Of a stretch of DNA of 64,000 nt, positions 52,105 through 61,032 are shown piece after piece. Under the pieces are notes generated by a model. It saw only the letters and a program-made list of their open reading frames with translations, did no database searches and was not told the DNA's origin. The position numbers were made by a program, and so were the translations under genes. Source of the stretch: Dyella solisilvae. Lineage in GTDB: Bacteria > Pseudomonadota > Gammaproteobacteria > Xanthomonadales > Rhodanobacteraceae. Where the stretch lies: positions 421,158-485,157 of the forward strand of contig NZ_QQSY01000003.1 in the NCBI RefSeq assembly GCF_003351225.1, read 5' to 3'. Position 1 is the first letter of the stretch. Every line of letters starts with the position of its first letter.

Positions 52105-54570
52105 TCAGGTCTTGCTGCCTGGAATAACCGTGCCCTGGGTGGTGGGTGAAGGCTCGCCGCCGTCCTTCTCCGGTCGCATGGTGCGCACCACCATGTCCTG
52201 CGGCGTGGTGAGCGGCATTCCCGACTTGCGCAGGCTGTCGATGATCTCGAACAGCAGGTCGCTCTTCACGTTGCCGGCATCGCGCGGGTTGCTGACGTAG
52301 GCGGTGCACACAAACATCAGCGAGCCGGCATCGATCGTGTCCAGTTGCACGCTGGGCGAGGGCGCGGTCAGTGTGCCGGGGTGGTCGCGCAGGATGCCGA
52401 ACACGATGTGCCTGACCTTGCCCGCGTCACTGCTCAGCGGCATCGGCAGGCGGATCTGCACGCGGCCCAGGGCGTTGGCCAGGGTCACGTTGCGCACGTT
52501 CTGGGTGATCAGCTGCGAATTCGGCACGATCATGGTGGAGCGGTCGCCCAGCTGGATTTCCGTGGCGCGCACGTTGATGCGGCGGATGTCGCCCTCCACG
52601 CCACCGATGCTCACCCAATCGCCCACCTTCACCGGTCGCTCGGCCAGCAGGATCAGGCCGGAAATGAAGTTCTGCACGATGGCCTGCAGGCCAAAGCCGA
52701 TACCGACAGACAGCGCGCTGGCGACCCAGGCGATGCTCTGCACGTTCACTTGCAGCGCGCCCAGCACCAGCACGAACACCAGGATGCCGCCGACGTAGCC
52801 GAGCAGGGTGACGATGGACGTCTGCATGCCCACGTCGAGCGAGGTCTTGGGCAGCAGCTGCTTGCTCAGCCATCGCTTGACCAGGCGCAACACGATCGTG
52901 CCGAACAGCAACACCATCAGGGCGTTGAAGATGCTGGTCGGGTTGATGGTGAGGCTGCCCAGCGAACGGCCGGCGAACATGCGCGTGCCGCGGTCCGCCA
53001 GCTCGGACAGGCCGGCGCCATAGGGCGCGAGGATCAGCGGCACGGCCAGGATCAGCAGGAATGCCCGGGCGACACCCGAGAGTACGGTGGCGGACTGCTC
53101 CAGCCGCGCCGGGGCAATGCCGAAATTCTCCTGCATGCGAACGCCGCTGCGCGACTCGGGGTTGAGCAGTGACTCGCACAGGTCGTTGATCAGGTGCATC
53201 AGCAGGTAGAGCAGGCCGATCAGGAAGCCCGCGCCCAGCATCTGTCGCGCCACGAAGAAGCCGAACGCGATGTAGCCGGTCACCACCGCTGCCAGCGCCA
53301 GCACGGCGCCGATGAAGGCGCAGCCCACCACCACTCCCACCCACAGCGGACGTTCCGCCGGGCGCACCCCACTGGCGATCAGCGCACGCCTCGCACGACC
53401 CATGCGCATCAGCGCTGCGAACACCAGGCCACCAATCAGGATGGAAGCGAGTGCGTTCGCCGCCATCGTGGTGGCGAGGCTGGCGCCGATGTCGGCGGTG
53501 ACGCGTTCAAGCACGCCGACCAGCAGCGCGGTATAGGCGAACAGGCCAGGAAACAGGCTCAGCCGTTTGGCCAGGTCGTCGGAGATCGGCGGCAGGCGCC
53601 ACGACGGGCGCTTCGCGCTGAGCAGTGCGCGACCGAGACCGGCCAAGGTCGCCACGAAGAACATCAGCTGCACGATCGGGCGCACCAGGTCGTCCAGGTC
53701 CTGGTCGTAGACGCCGCTCCAGTTGATCGCCAGATAGACCAGCCAAGTGGCCAGACCGTAGGTGAGCGTGGTGACCAACGTGATCAGCAGCGCCATCGCG
53801 CTGCGCCGCAGGTGCCCCGACGGCAGGTACTTGCTGGCCATGTCCAGCATCTGGTGTTCGAGCAGGCGGCGGCCGACCGCGAGCAGTGCAATCGCCGCGA
53901 CCAGGCAGGCAATGAGCGGCGTGCGGTTGGCCGGCTGCCACGCCTGCGCCAGCGCGCCCTTTACCGTCTTGCCGAGCGCAGCGAAATTCGCGCTGTCGTC
54001 CGGCAGGTTCTGCATCATCCGCTGCCAGAACGCCACGCTCAGCGGCGAGGCCGTGCGCTGGCTGATCTGCGCCTGGAACAGGTCGCGGCGCAGCCCGGCG
54101 ATCTGAGTGATCAGCTGCTGGCCTTCCAGGCTCAGCGTCTTCGCCTGCTTGATCTGGCCGTCGAGGTCGGACTTGTCCTTGGCGAGCTGCTTGCGTTGGC
54201 TTGCCACCTCGGGTGTTTCCGGCGGCGCGCCTTTTTCGGGCGCCGGTCCCAGCACATCGAGCTTGGCCTTCAGCGCATCGGCCTGGGGCAGCAGGCTTGC
54301 GGTGAGCTGGTCTGCCTTCTGCTGCAACGTCAGCGCCTTGCTGCGCGCATCGCTCAGCACGGTGTCGGTCAGTTTGGTCTTGTCGGTGAGCGATTGCTTG
54401 ATCTGGTCGAGCTTCGTGCTCAGCTCGTCCGGGCTGGCGATGGTCGCTGGCGTAATCTGTGCGGCTGTCTGGCCACTTGGCGCGGTTTGCTGGCCGCTCT
54501 GGGCCAACGCTCCGGTGGCGCCGCAAGCGGCAAGCAGCAGGATCAGCAGCAGGCGGGACAGGATAGGCAT
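52105..54570 (-). CDS. Large MscS-type mechanosensitive channel (DUF3772/MscK-like)
   Basis: This 821-residue protein has a signal peptide and a long periplasmic coiled-coil region (residues about 45-190, Lys/Gln/Leu-rich). About ten transmembrane helices follow, then the MscS pore helix and beta domain: SALSVGIGFGLQAIVQNFISGLILLAERPVKVGDWVSIGG and IRRINVRATEIQLGDRSTMIVPNSQLI. It likely releases solutes on hypo-osmotic shock. The start is ATG 54570. Confidence 0.92.
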   Translation of the reverse strand: MPILSRLLLILLLAACGATGALAQSGQQTAPSGQTAAQITPATIASPDELSTKLDQIKQSLTDKTKLTDTVLSDARSKALTLQQKADQLTASLLPQADALKAKLDVLGPAPEKGAPPETPEVASQRKQLAKDKSDLDGQIKQAKTLSLEGQQLITQIAGLRRDLFQAQISQRTASPLSVAFWQRMMQNLPDDSANFAALGKTVKGALAQAWQPANRTPLIACLVAAIALLAVGRRLLEHQMLDMASKYLPSGHLRRSAMALLITLVTTLTYGLATWLVYLAINWSGVYDQDLDDLVRPIVQLMFFVATLAGLGRALLSAKRPSWRLPPISDDLAKRLSLFPGLFAYTALLVGVLERVTADIGASLATTMAANALASILIGGLVFAALMRMGRARRALIASGVRPAERPLWVGVVVGCAFIGAVLALAAVVTGYIAFGFFVARQMLGAGFLIGLLYLLMHLINDLCESLLNPESRSGVRMQENFGIAPARLEQSATVLSGVARAFLLILAVPLILAPYGAGLSELADRGTRMFAGRSLGSLTINPTSIFNALMVLLFGTIVLRLVKRWLSKQLLPKTSLDVGMQTSIVTLLGYVGGILVFVLVLGALQVNVQSIAWVASALSVGIGFGLQAIVQNFISGLILLAERPVKVGDWVSIGGVEGDIRRINVRATEIQLGDRSTMIVPNSQLITQNVRNVTLANALGRVQIRLPMPLSSDAGKVRHIVFGILRDHPGTLTAPSPSVQLDTIDAGSLMFVCTAYVSNPRDAGNVKSDLLFEIIDSLRKSGMPLTTPQDMVVRTMRPEKDGGEPSPTTQGTVIPGSKT

Positions 54571-54657
54571 GGCGGCATGATCCCGGGCATGCCCTGAACC
54601 GGTCAATGAATAATTGCCTTGACGATCTGTTCAGACCGCAGTCTTCACGCTGTCTCG

Positions 54658-55359
54658 ATGCAACGGGGAACCACTCACTACGCCGCCCCGCCATGGGACG
54701 GCGATGTCGCCAGGGCAAGAGCCCTGCAAGTCGAGCTGGCGGCGCAGGTGCGCCTGGTCGACGAGCATCCGCCGTTGCCCTATGTGGCGGGCGTCGATGT
54801 CGGCTTCGAGGAGGACGGGGCGGTGACGCGCGCCGCCGCTGTGCTGCTCGATGCGCAGACCATGGAGCCGCAGGCGGAAGTGATCGCGCGCTTGCCCACG
54901 CGCATGCCGTACATCCCGGGGCTGCTGTCGTTTCGCGAATTGCCGGCGGTGCTTCAGGCGCTGGAGCAGTTGCCGCGCACGCCCGACCTGGTGTTCGTGG
55001 ACGGCCATGGCGTGGCGCATCCGCGCGGCTTGGGCATCGCCGCGCATCTGGGCGTGGTGACTGGCCTGCCGGCCATCGGCGTGGCCAAGTCGATCCTGGT
55101 GGGCACGCACGATGCGGTTGGGACTCGGCGCGGCGATCGCGTGCCGCTGATGCACCAGGGCAGGACGATTGGCTGGGTATTGCGGAGCAAGGATCGCATC
55201 CGCCCGCTGATCGTCTCGCCGGGGCACCGCGTCAGTATGGAAACCGCACCGGCGCTGGTGCTTGCGTACTGCACACGTTACCGCCTGCCGGAGCCGACGC
55301 GACTGGCGGATCGATTGGCGTCGAGGCGCGGGCGGGATATCAAGTCGCGGGCGCCGTGA
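54658..55359 (+). CDS. nfi: Endonuclease V (deoxyinosine 3' endonuclease)
   Basis: This 233-residue repair nuclease nicks DNA 3' to deoxyinosine. Motifs are [13 protein letters not shown] (metal Asp), [14 protein letters not shown] (Tyr wedge and Glu), [21 protein letters not shown] (Asp/His) and GVAKSIL (Lys). The start is ATG 54658, divergent from the channel gene; a TTG at 54619 gives a longer alternative. Confidence 0.94.
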   Translation: MQRGTTHYAAPPWDGDVARARALQVELAAQVRLVDEHPPLPYVAGVDVGFEEDGAVTRAAAVLLDAQTMEPQAEVIARLPTRMPYIPGLLSFRELPAVLQALEQLPRTPDLVFVDGHGVAHPRGLGIAAHLGVVTGLPAIGVAKSILVGTHDAVGTRRGDRVPLMHQGRTIGWVLRSKDRIRPLIVSPGHRVSMETAPALVLAYCTRYRLPEPTRLADRLASRRGRDIKSRAP

Positions 55360-55389
55360 CCGGGCTGATCACACGATGAGGCAGCATCT

Positions 55390-55500
55390 GTCATCCCAGC
55401 GAAAGCTGGGATCCAGTGCCTTGGCGTTCGAAAAGCAGAAGTCGCTGGATGACCAGCTTCGCTGTTATGAAGCTCCTCCAGCTTTCGCTGGGATGACGAG
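55390..55500. repeat. Complete ATCCCAGCGAAAGCTGGGAT intergenic repeat
   Basis: This element is about 111 bp. It begins TCATCCCAGCGAAAGCTGGG, contains GTCGCTGGATGACCAGCTTC and ends CTTTCGCTGGGATGACGAGC, so the outer ends are inverted. It is the closest relative of 23141-23252 and lies between nfi and the padR gene. Confidence 0.78.
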
Positions 55501-55541
55501 CAGTGTGCGCATTGGCTGGAAGCCTCCGCGCGCCAGGGCTC

Positions 55542-56171
55542 TCAACTCTCCTTGCCGCCCTTGATGATCTCGTCGACCGCCTTCTGGATGATGCCGCTGA
55601 TGCGCTTCACTTCCACCGCATTCCACGGGCCGCCATGCATGAACAGGGCGCGCTTGAGGTTGTGCATCGCCTCGCGCAGCGCCATCGGCGCCGCGGCGCG
55701 GGCGAACATCTGTGCGGTCTGCTGCATGCGTGACATCACCGCTTCAACGGCCTCCTTGTTCTCGGCGAGGAACGCCTTGCCCACCTCGGTGATCGAGTAG
55801 AGCTTCTTGCCGTCGCCGGATTCCACGCTGGCGTGGCCCAGTTCCTCCAGCAGGGTGAGGGTGGGGTAGACCGCGCCCGGGCTTGGCGCGTAGGCGCCGT
55901 CGAACATCTCCTCGATGGTGCGGATCAATTCATAGCCGTGGCGCGGCTGCTCGGCGATCAGGGCGAGCAGGATCAGCTTGAGGTCGCCGTGGCCAAACAC
56001 CCGGCCGCCGCGGAAGCGGCCGCCCATGCCGCCCCAGCCGCTCGAACCCTCGTCGTCGCCGAATCCGCGGCCGAAGCCCCGTCCTCGGCCGAGGCCCATG
56101 GCTTCGCGGATCCAGGCCCCGCGCCCCTGGTGGAAGTAGTCGTGCCGGTCCCCGCAATAGTGGTGTCGCAT
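55542..56171 (-). CDS. PadR-family repressor, YqjI-like
   Basis: This 209-residue protein has an N-terminal His/Cys/Gly/Arg-rich tail (MRHHYCGDRHDYFHQGRG, then RGRGFGRGFG). The PadR winged helix has FGHGDLKLILLALIAEQPRHGYELIRTIEE, PSPGAVYPTLTLLEE and GKKLYSITEVGKAFL, and a helical dimerisation tail follows. Layout and sequence match E. coli YqjI, a nickel-responsive repressor, so metal sensing by the tail is plausible. It is divergent from an ABC exporter; the inverted repeat just upstream is the likely operator. Confidence 0.9.
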   Translation of the reverse strand: MRHHYCGDRHDYFHQGRGAWIREAMGLGRGRGFGRGFGDDEGSSGWGGMGGRFRGGRVFGHGDLKLILLALIAEQPRHGYELIRTIEEMFDGAYAPSPGAVYPTLTLLEELGHASVESGDGKKLYSITEVGKAFLAENKEAVEAVMSRMQQTAQMFARAAAPMALREAMHNLKRALFMHGGPWNAVEVKRISGIIQKAVDEIIKGGKES

Positions 56172-56181
56172 GGCTGCACTC

Positions 56182-56216
56182 CGATATATCGTAAGTAACG
56201 GTCTTAAGATATATCG
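56182..56216. promoter_or_regulatory. Inverted repeat CGATATATC-N17-GATATATCG, likely PadR operator
   Basis: Perfect 9-bp arms at 56182-56190 and 56208-56216 lie 11 bp upstream of the padR start, in an AT-rich island within GC-rich DNA. A CTTAAG palindrome lies between them. The position fits autorepression, and possibly control of the divergent ABC gene, 237 bp away. The remaining 56217-56452 shows no further gene. Confidence 0.7.
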
Positions 56217-56452
56217 CAACTTTGACGAATGACAAGTGACCTGGGGAATCTGCCCTCTATCGGAGCCCCCTTTCGGCGAAAGACCGGGAGACCGGCGCAT
56301 CACTGGCGGGGCAGTTGCGCACAAGCAGCGCACCTGCATGGTCGCGTGTCGGGCCGAAGCAGGAGGGGCAGCGCCTGTTCGACTTGAAAGCACGGCCCCG
56401 CGCCTTCACCCATCTGCTGTTACGCACGACTGCTTCCCAAGGACGATCCCCC

Positions 56453-58312
56453 ATGCTGTTTCGCTGGTTCGAGTCGCTGATCGACGCCTTCAAGGACCCC
56501 GTCGACGGCATGCCGCCACAGTCGGTGTGGCGCTTCTATGTGTTCTATCTCCGCCAGGTGTGGCCGGTATTCGCGGCGGCGCTGGTGGTCGGCTTCGGCG
56601 TGGCCATCGTCGAGGTGTCGCTGTTCGGCTTCATCGGCAACATCGTGGACATGGCCAAGGGCGCGCCGGCGGCCGACTTTTTCCAGCTGCACGGGCGCGA
56701 ACTGCTGTGGATGGGTTTCGTGGCGCTGATCGCACGCCCGGTGCTGATCGGCCTGCACGACCTGCTGGTCAACCAGGCCATCGTGCCCAATCTGACCAAC
56801 CGCATCCGCTGGCAGAATCATCGCTATGTGATCCGCCAGAGCCTGGGCTTCTTCCAGAACGACTACGCCGGGCGCATCGCCAACCGCATCATGCAGACCT
56901 CCGGCGCCTTGCGGGAGTCCGCCGTGCAGATCGTGGACGCCATCTGGTACGTGGCGATCTACACCGGCAGCGCCATCGTGATGTTCGCCAAGGCCGACTA
57001 CTGGCTGGCGTTGCCGCTGGTGCTGTGGCTGGTCGCCTATGTGCTGACGCTGCGCTACTTCGTGCCGCGCACCAAGGAGCGCTCCTGGAAGCAGTCGGAG
57101 GCGCGTTCGCGGCTGATGGGGCGCATCGTCGACGGCTACAGCAACATCCTCACCCTCAAGCTGTTCGCGCATACCCATCGCGAGGAGACCTACGTCGCTG
57201 ACGCGATGGGCGAGCAGATCAGCCGCATGCGTGCGATGACCCGCCTCACCACTGCGATGGACGCCACCATCACCATCCTGAATGGCTTCCTGATCGTCGG
57301 AACGTCGGCGCTCGCCGTGTGGCTGTGGAGCCAGGGCAAGGTGACCGTGGGCGCCATCGCGCTGAGCACCGGTCTGGTGATCCGCATCAACAACATGTCC
57401 GGCTGGATCATGTGGGTGATCAACGGCATCTTCGAGAACGTGGGCACCGTGCAGGATGGCATCAGCACCATCTCCCAGCCGCGTACCGTGCAGGACCACG
57501 ACGGCGCCATGCCGCTGGAGGTCACCGAAGGCGCGGTGCGTTTCGAGGACATCCATTTCCACTACGGCAAGAAGGGTGGCGTGATCGCCGGCCTGCACCT
57601 GCAGGTGCGCGGTGGCGAGAAGATCGGTGTGGTCGGTCCCTCCGGCGCGGGCAAGTCCACCCTGGTGAACGTGCTGCTCCGGCTCTACGACCTCGAGGGC
57701 GGGCGCATCGTGATCGACGGGCAGGACATCGCCAACGTGACGCAGGAGAGCCTGCGCGCGCAGATCGGCGTGGTGACGCAGGACACCTCGCTGCTGCATC
57801 GCTCGATCCGCGACAACCTGCTGTACGGGCGGCCCGACGCGTCCGAGGCGCAGGTGATCGAGGCGGTGCGCAAGGCCAGGGCGGACGAGTTCATCCCGCA
57901 ACTGGTGGATGGCGAGGGGCGCAGCGGCTACGACGCCCATGTGGGCGAGCGCGGCGTGAAACTCAGCGGCGGCCAGCGCCAGCGCATCGCCATCGCACGG
58001 GTGCTGCTCAAGGACGCGCCGATCCTGATCCTCGACGAGGCGACTTCCGCGCTCGATTCGGAAGCCGAAGCGGCGATCCAGGACAGCCTGGAACTGCTGA
58101 TGCGCGGCAAGACGGTGATCGCCATCGCGCATCGCCTGTCCACCATCGCGCGCATGGATCGGCTGGTGGTGATGGACAAGGGCCTGATCGTGGAGACCGG
58201 CACGCATGCCGAGTTGATCGCCCGCAACGGCCTGTACGCGCGCCTGTGGCGTCGGCAGACCGGCGGCTTCGTGGCGGCCGAAGATCCCGCCGAAGACAAC
58301 GCGATCGCGTAG
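56453..58312 (+). CDS. ABC exporter, fused permease and ATPase
   Basis: This 619-residue half-transporter has six transmembrane helices (about residues 35-330) and a C-terminal ATPase. The ATPase has Walker A GPSGAGKST, signature LSGGQRQRIAIARVLL, Walker B ILILDEATSALDSE and H-loop IAHRLST. It would work as a homodimer. The start is ATG 56453 with AAGGA about 9 nt upstream. It is divergent from the PadR/YqjI-like repressor, a common arrangement for regulated efflux; the substrate is unknown. Confidence 0.93.
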   Translation: MLFRWFESLIDAFKDPVDGMPPQSVWRFYVFYLRQVWPVFAAALVVGFGVAIVEVSLFGFIGNIVDMAKGAPAADFFQLHGRELLWMGFVALIARPVLIGLHDLLVNQAIVPNLTNRIRWQNHRYVIRQSLGFFQNDYAGRIANRIMQTSGALRESAVQIVDAIWYVAIYTGSAIVMFAKADYWLALPLVLWLVAYVLTLRYFVPRTKERSWKQSEARSRLMGRIVDGYSNILTLKLFAHTHREETYVADAMGEQISRMRAMTRLTTAMDATITILNGFLIVGTSALAVWLWSQGKVTVGAIALSTGLVIRINNMSGWIMWVINGIFENVGTVQDGISTISQPRTVQDHDGAMPLEVTEGAVRFEDIHFHYGKKGGVIAGLHLQVRGGEKIGVVGPSGAGKSTLVNVLLRLYDLEGGRIVIDGQDIANVTQESLRAQIGVVTQDTSLLHRSIRDNLLYGRPDASEAQVIEAVRKARADEFIPQLVDGEGRSGYDAHVGERGVKLSGGQRQRIAIARVLLKDAPILILDEATSALDSEAEAAIQDSLELLMRGKTVIAIAHRLSTIARMDRLVVMDKGLIVETGTHAELIARNGLYARLWRRQTGGFVAAEDPAEDNAIA

Positions 58313-58425
58313 CCCTTCAGGAGCGGTTGCCGAGCAGGTGACCTCGCCGGCTTTAGTTTTATTTGCCCCGTGCTTCACACCATCCCGGGCAGCATCAGAC
58401 TCTCGTTGTTCACCGGAGCTGCCTC

Positions 58426-58872
58426 ATGCCCACTGAGAGAGCGATGGCTCGCGCGCGCAAGCACAGGCGAGACGGCAAATCGGCCAGCACTCAGGCCGGT
58501 GTGTTCGTGCGCGGGGAGATCGAGCGCCGGGATGACGGCACGCACGCGGAGCGCCCGGCCACCGAAACCATCGCCATCGGCCTGCCCGACGCGCAACGGG
58601 CCGGCGTCGCGGCGCCGGATCGCAACGTGACCAAGCCGGCCAGTCGCAAGCGTCCGGTCACGAAGAGGAAAGCCCTGAAGGCCGCCGCTCGCCAGGCGAG
58701 CACGACGGTCGAGACACCGAAGCGGCAGCGCGCCGCATCGGCGCCGAAAGCCGCTCACGCCAAAGGCGCTGCCGCCAAGAAGGCTGCTCCCGCTCGCAGT
58801 GGAGCTAGTCGCGCCGCCGGCGCCACGCGGGCGGCCCGCATGCGGGCGATGCACTCCCGCGTTCGCGAATAA
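58426..58872 (+). CDS. Basic DUF6496-type protein with histone-H1-like tail
   Basis: This 148-residue protein has an N-terminal block MPTERAMARARKHRRDGKSASTQAG followed by FVRGEIERRDDG and ETIAIGLPDAQRAGV. That is the pattern of the DUF6496 family of small basic proteins common in Xanthomonadales. The C-terminal half is Lys/Ala/Pro-rich (AKGAAAKKAAPARSGASRAAG), like histone-H1 tails, so nucleic-acid binding is likely. The start is ATG 58426. Confidence 0.75.
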   Translation: MPTERAMARARKHRRDGKSASTQAGVFVRGEIERRDDGTHAERPATETIAIGLPDAQRAGVAAPDRNVTKPASRKRPVTKRKALKAAARQASTTVETPKRQRAASAPKAAHAKGAAAKKAAPARSGASRAAGATRAARMRAMHSRVRE

Positions 58873-58958
58873 CCGCCAACTGCTGGCCCCCGTGCGCGAG
58901 ACTTTCCTCGCGAGGAGGGATTGCGTGGGGGAGCGGCAAGGCGCCTTTGCGCACAGCG

Positions 58959-58971
58959 CGCGCTCCTACAA
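58959..58971. repeat. Partial TTGTAGGAGCGCG repeat (minus orientation)
   Basis: CGCGCTCCTACAA is one arm of the TAGGAGCGC family. The TAG stop codon of the cytochrome b561 gene lies inside it, so the repeat borders and ends that reading frame. A TCCTCGCGAGGA palindrome lies at 58906-58917. Confidence 0.5.
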
Positions 58972-59616
58972 GGGAGGCGTCCCGTACCCGGGAGAGTCAG
59001 GCGGATCGGTCTGCGATGGGCTGCCTATGTCGCCCGCCTCCGGCGCGGTATTGGTCGACGGTGCGGGTGATCTGCGACGAGGGAGCCGGTGGAAAGTCAT
59101 GCTGGACAGCACACCGTCGCGCCGGATCAGGCCGTGGTACAGCGCCGCCGCCATATGCCCCAGGATGGTGAAGAACAACAGGTAGGCCAGCACGCCATGA
59201 GCGAGCCGCAGCCACGCGTACAACGCGCTGTTGGCAGGCAGGATGGGCGGCAGATGCCAGGAGCGTCCGAGCATCACCGGGAAGCCGCCTGCCGAGAGCA
59301 TGGCCCATCCGATCAGCGGCATGCCGATCATCAGGGCGTATAGCAGCCAGTGCGAGGAAATCGCCAGCCACTGCATGATGGTCGGCATGTCCGACGGCAA
59401 CGGCGGAGGTCGCCAGCGCAGCCGCACACCCAGCCGCAGCAGGGCGAGCAACAGGATGGTGACGCCCAGCGGCCGATGGATGGCCAACAGCCACTGGTGC
59501 CGGGTGGATACCGTGGCCACCATGCCTACGCCGACGAACAGCATGGCGAGGATCGCCAGCGCCATCAGCCAATGGAGCAAACGGGCCAGCGGATGAAAAC
59601 TGTCCGGTCGGCTCAT
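58966..59616 (-). CDS. Cytochrome b561 family membrane protein
   Basis: This 216-residue protein has four transmembrane helices and several His in or near them (FHPLARLLHWLMA, LAIHRPLGVTILLL, SSHWLLYALMIG, LAHGVLAYLLFFTILGHMAAALYHGLI) suited to bind two b-hemes. It is a likely electron carrier from ubiquinol. The start ATG 59616 overlaps the catalase stop (ATGA). The C-terminal tail (about 40 residues, Pro/Ser-rich) is poorly conserved in style and ends in a repeat element. Confidence 0.9.
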   Translation of the reverse strand: MSRPDSFHPLARLLHWLMALAILAMLFVGVGMVATVSTRHQWLLAIHRPLGVTILLLALLRLGVRLRWRPPPLPSDMPTIMQWLAISSHWLLYALMIGMPLIGWAMLSAGGFPVMLGRSWHLPPILPANSALYAWLRLAHGVLAYLLFFTILGHMAAALYHGLIRRDGVLSSMTFHRLPRRRSPAPSTNTAPEAGDIGSPSQTDPPDSPGYGTPPL

Positions 59617-60686
59617 GGCTGGCGTTCCACGCGGGTCGCGCCGGGGACACCCGCGTGTTCGCTGGTACGGCGCAGATAGGAGTTGGCATACGCGGCGGAG
59701 CGGGCGGCGAGCAACGGATCGTCGGACACGACGATGCCATCCGGCAGCACGGTCGGGTCGTAGTTGATGTCGCGGCACGGACCGTTATCCTGCGGCTGCA
59801 CATGCTCGATCACCAGCGTGCCGGCATCGATGATGTGTCGATCCGGTGGCCACGCGCGGGTGGCGTCGTTGGTGGGGTCGCCCGGGGCGGCCAGGGTGAG
59901 CATGAGGCGCCAGCGCAGCGGACCGTTGGCGAGCCGCTGCTGCAGATCCCCGGCGAGGACATCCGGCGCCGTGGCGGACGCCATTTCACTCGCTCCTGCG
60001 GCCGCTTCCGGTACAGCCGACCAGCGCACCGCGTGGCGCTTGCCGCCCGCATCGATCAGGTAGAACGCATCCAGCCCGTAGTAGCTCTCCGTGACGTAGC
60101 TGGAGGAGGGCGTCGTCTCCTTGGCCCAGGCACGGAAAGCGCCGGTCTCCGGATGCGCTGCGTAGAACGCGGCCAGCTTCAATGGATCGGGATGGCCGGT
60201 GGCGGGATCGGGCCGGCTGGCCACCAGCTGCTCGTAGAACGACTGCGGCGTCGCTACCGGAAACACCGGCGAGTTGTTCATGCCGGTGCGCCATTGCTGG
60301 CCGTTGGCGAGGTCAAAGCGCAGGGCCAGGCTGCGCACCGGCGTGCCGCCGTCGGGCGCGCCCGGATTGCCGCCCGGGATGGCGAAGCGGCCCACCACCG
60401 GCGTGCGTCCTGGCGCAAACACGATGGCGCGCGAATACGCCGATGCATTGCCGCTGCTGTCGAAGTAACCGGTGACGCAAATGCCCTTGGCGTGATTGCG
60501 TCGGTAGCCCGGATGCAGCCCGGCATTGCGTTGCAGGGCGTCGACGATGCGTTGCGGGGTGAGTCGATGCGGAGCCAGCCAGCCGGCGGTGTAGCCGAAC
60601 AACAACAGAAGCACCGCCACCGACGCCGCAATGACGGCCCAGCGCCAGGTGCTGCGTGCGGGCGGCGTGCGTTCCGGCTCAAGCAT
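59613..60686 (-). CDS. Membrane-anchored small catalase-family peroxidase
   Basis: This 357-residue protein has one N-terminal transmembrane helix (about residues 15-35). A compact catalase core follows with RRNHAKGICVTGYF (distal His) and SLALRFDLANGQQWRTGMNNSPVFPVATPQSFYE. It is shorter than classic catalases (480-750 residues), matching the srpA/KatE-like catalase-related peroxidases. It is translationally coupled to cytochrome b561, which could feed it electrons at the periplasmic face for peroxide reduction. Confidence 0.9.
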   Translation of the reverse strand: MLEPERTPPARSTWRWAVIAASVAVLLLLFGYTAGWLAPHRLTPQRIVDALQRNAGLHPGYRRNHAKGICVTGYFDSSGNASAYSRAIVFAPGRTPVVGRFAIPGGNPGAPDGGTPVRSLALRFDLANGQQWRTGMNNSPVFPVATPQSFYEQLVASRPDPATGHPDPLKLAAFYAAHPETGAFRAWAKETTPSSSYVTESYYGLDAFYLIDAGGKRHAVRWSAVPEAAAGASEMASATAPDVLAGDLQQRLANGPLRWRLMLTLAAPGDPTNDATRAWPPDRHIIDAGTLVIEHVQPQDNGPCRDINYDPTVLPDGIVVSDDPLLAARSAAYANSYLRRTSEHAGVPGATRVERQP

Positions 60687-61032
60687 GAGGGGCTCCCGAT
60701 CTGAGGCTTGTTGGGTGACAAGCCGATTTCGCTGCGGAGGCTTACAAGGTTACGCCGATGTCGACACGGGATGAGGCTGGCGATACGACCGGCCACAGGC
60801 CCCGTGGCGACATCAGGCCATCGACCACGATGGCCGTATAAGAAAACGCTGCGCGTTGACGGCGTCGTCACATCCTGCAGTCACCAGCAACGTGACGCTT
60901 CCACCGTGGAATTCATGCTACATTTTTGAACAGTACGGGAGGGATCCCGTCGTCTTCACGGAGATGGTTCCGCGACATCCGCGCTCATGGCTTTGGGCGC
61001 AAGTCCAACCAGATATCCCGGGAGCGCAAGCG
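60687..61032. other. Divergent intergenic region, catalase / formate dehydrogenase
   Basis: This 346-bp stretch has no credible gene. It must carry promoters for both directions. A TTGACG at 60856 and a TACATT at 60919 are seen, but neither has a partner at normal spacing, and no FNR-like TTGAT-N4-ATCAA site was found by eye. Confidence 0.5.

Noticed and set aside
56420-58378. 652-codon minus-strand frame opposite the ABC exporter
   Set aside because: The exporter strand carries all Walker and signature motifs; the opposite frame has only shadow composition.
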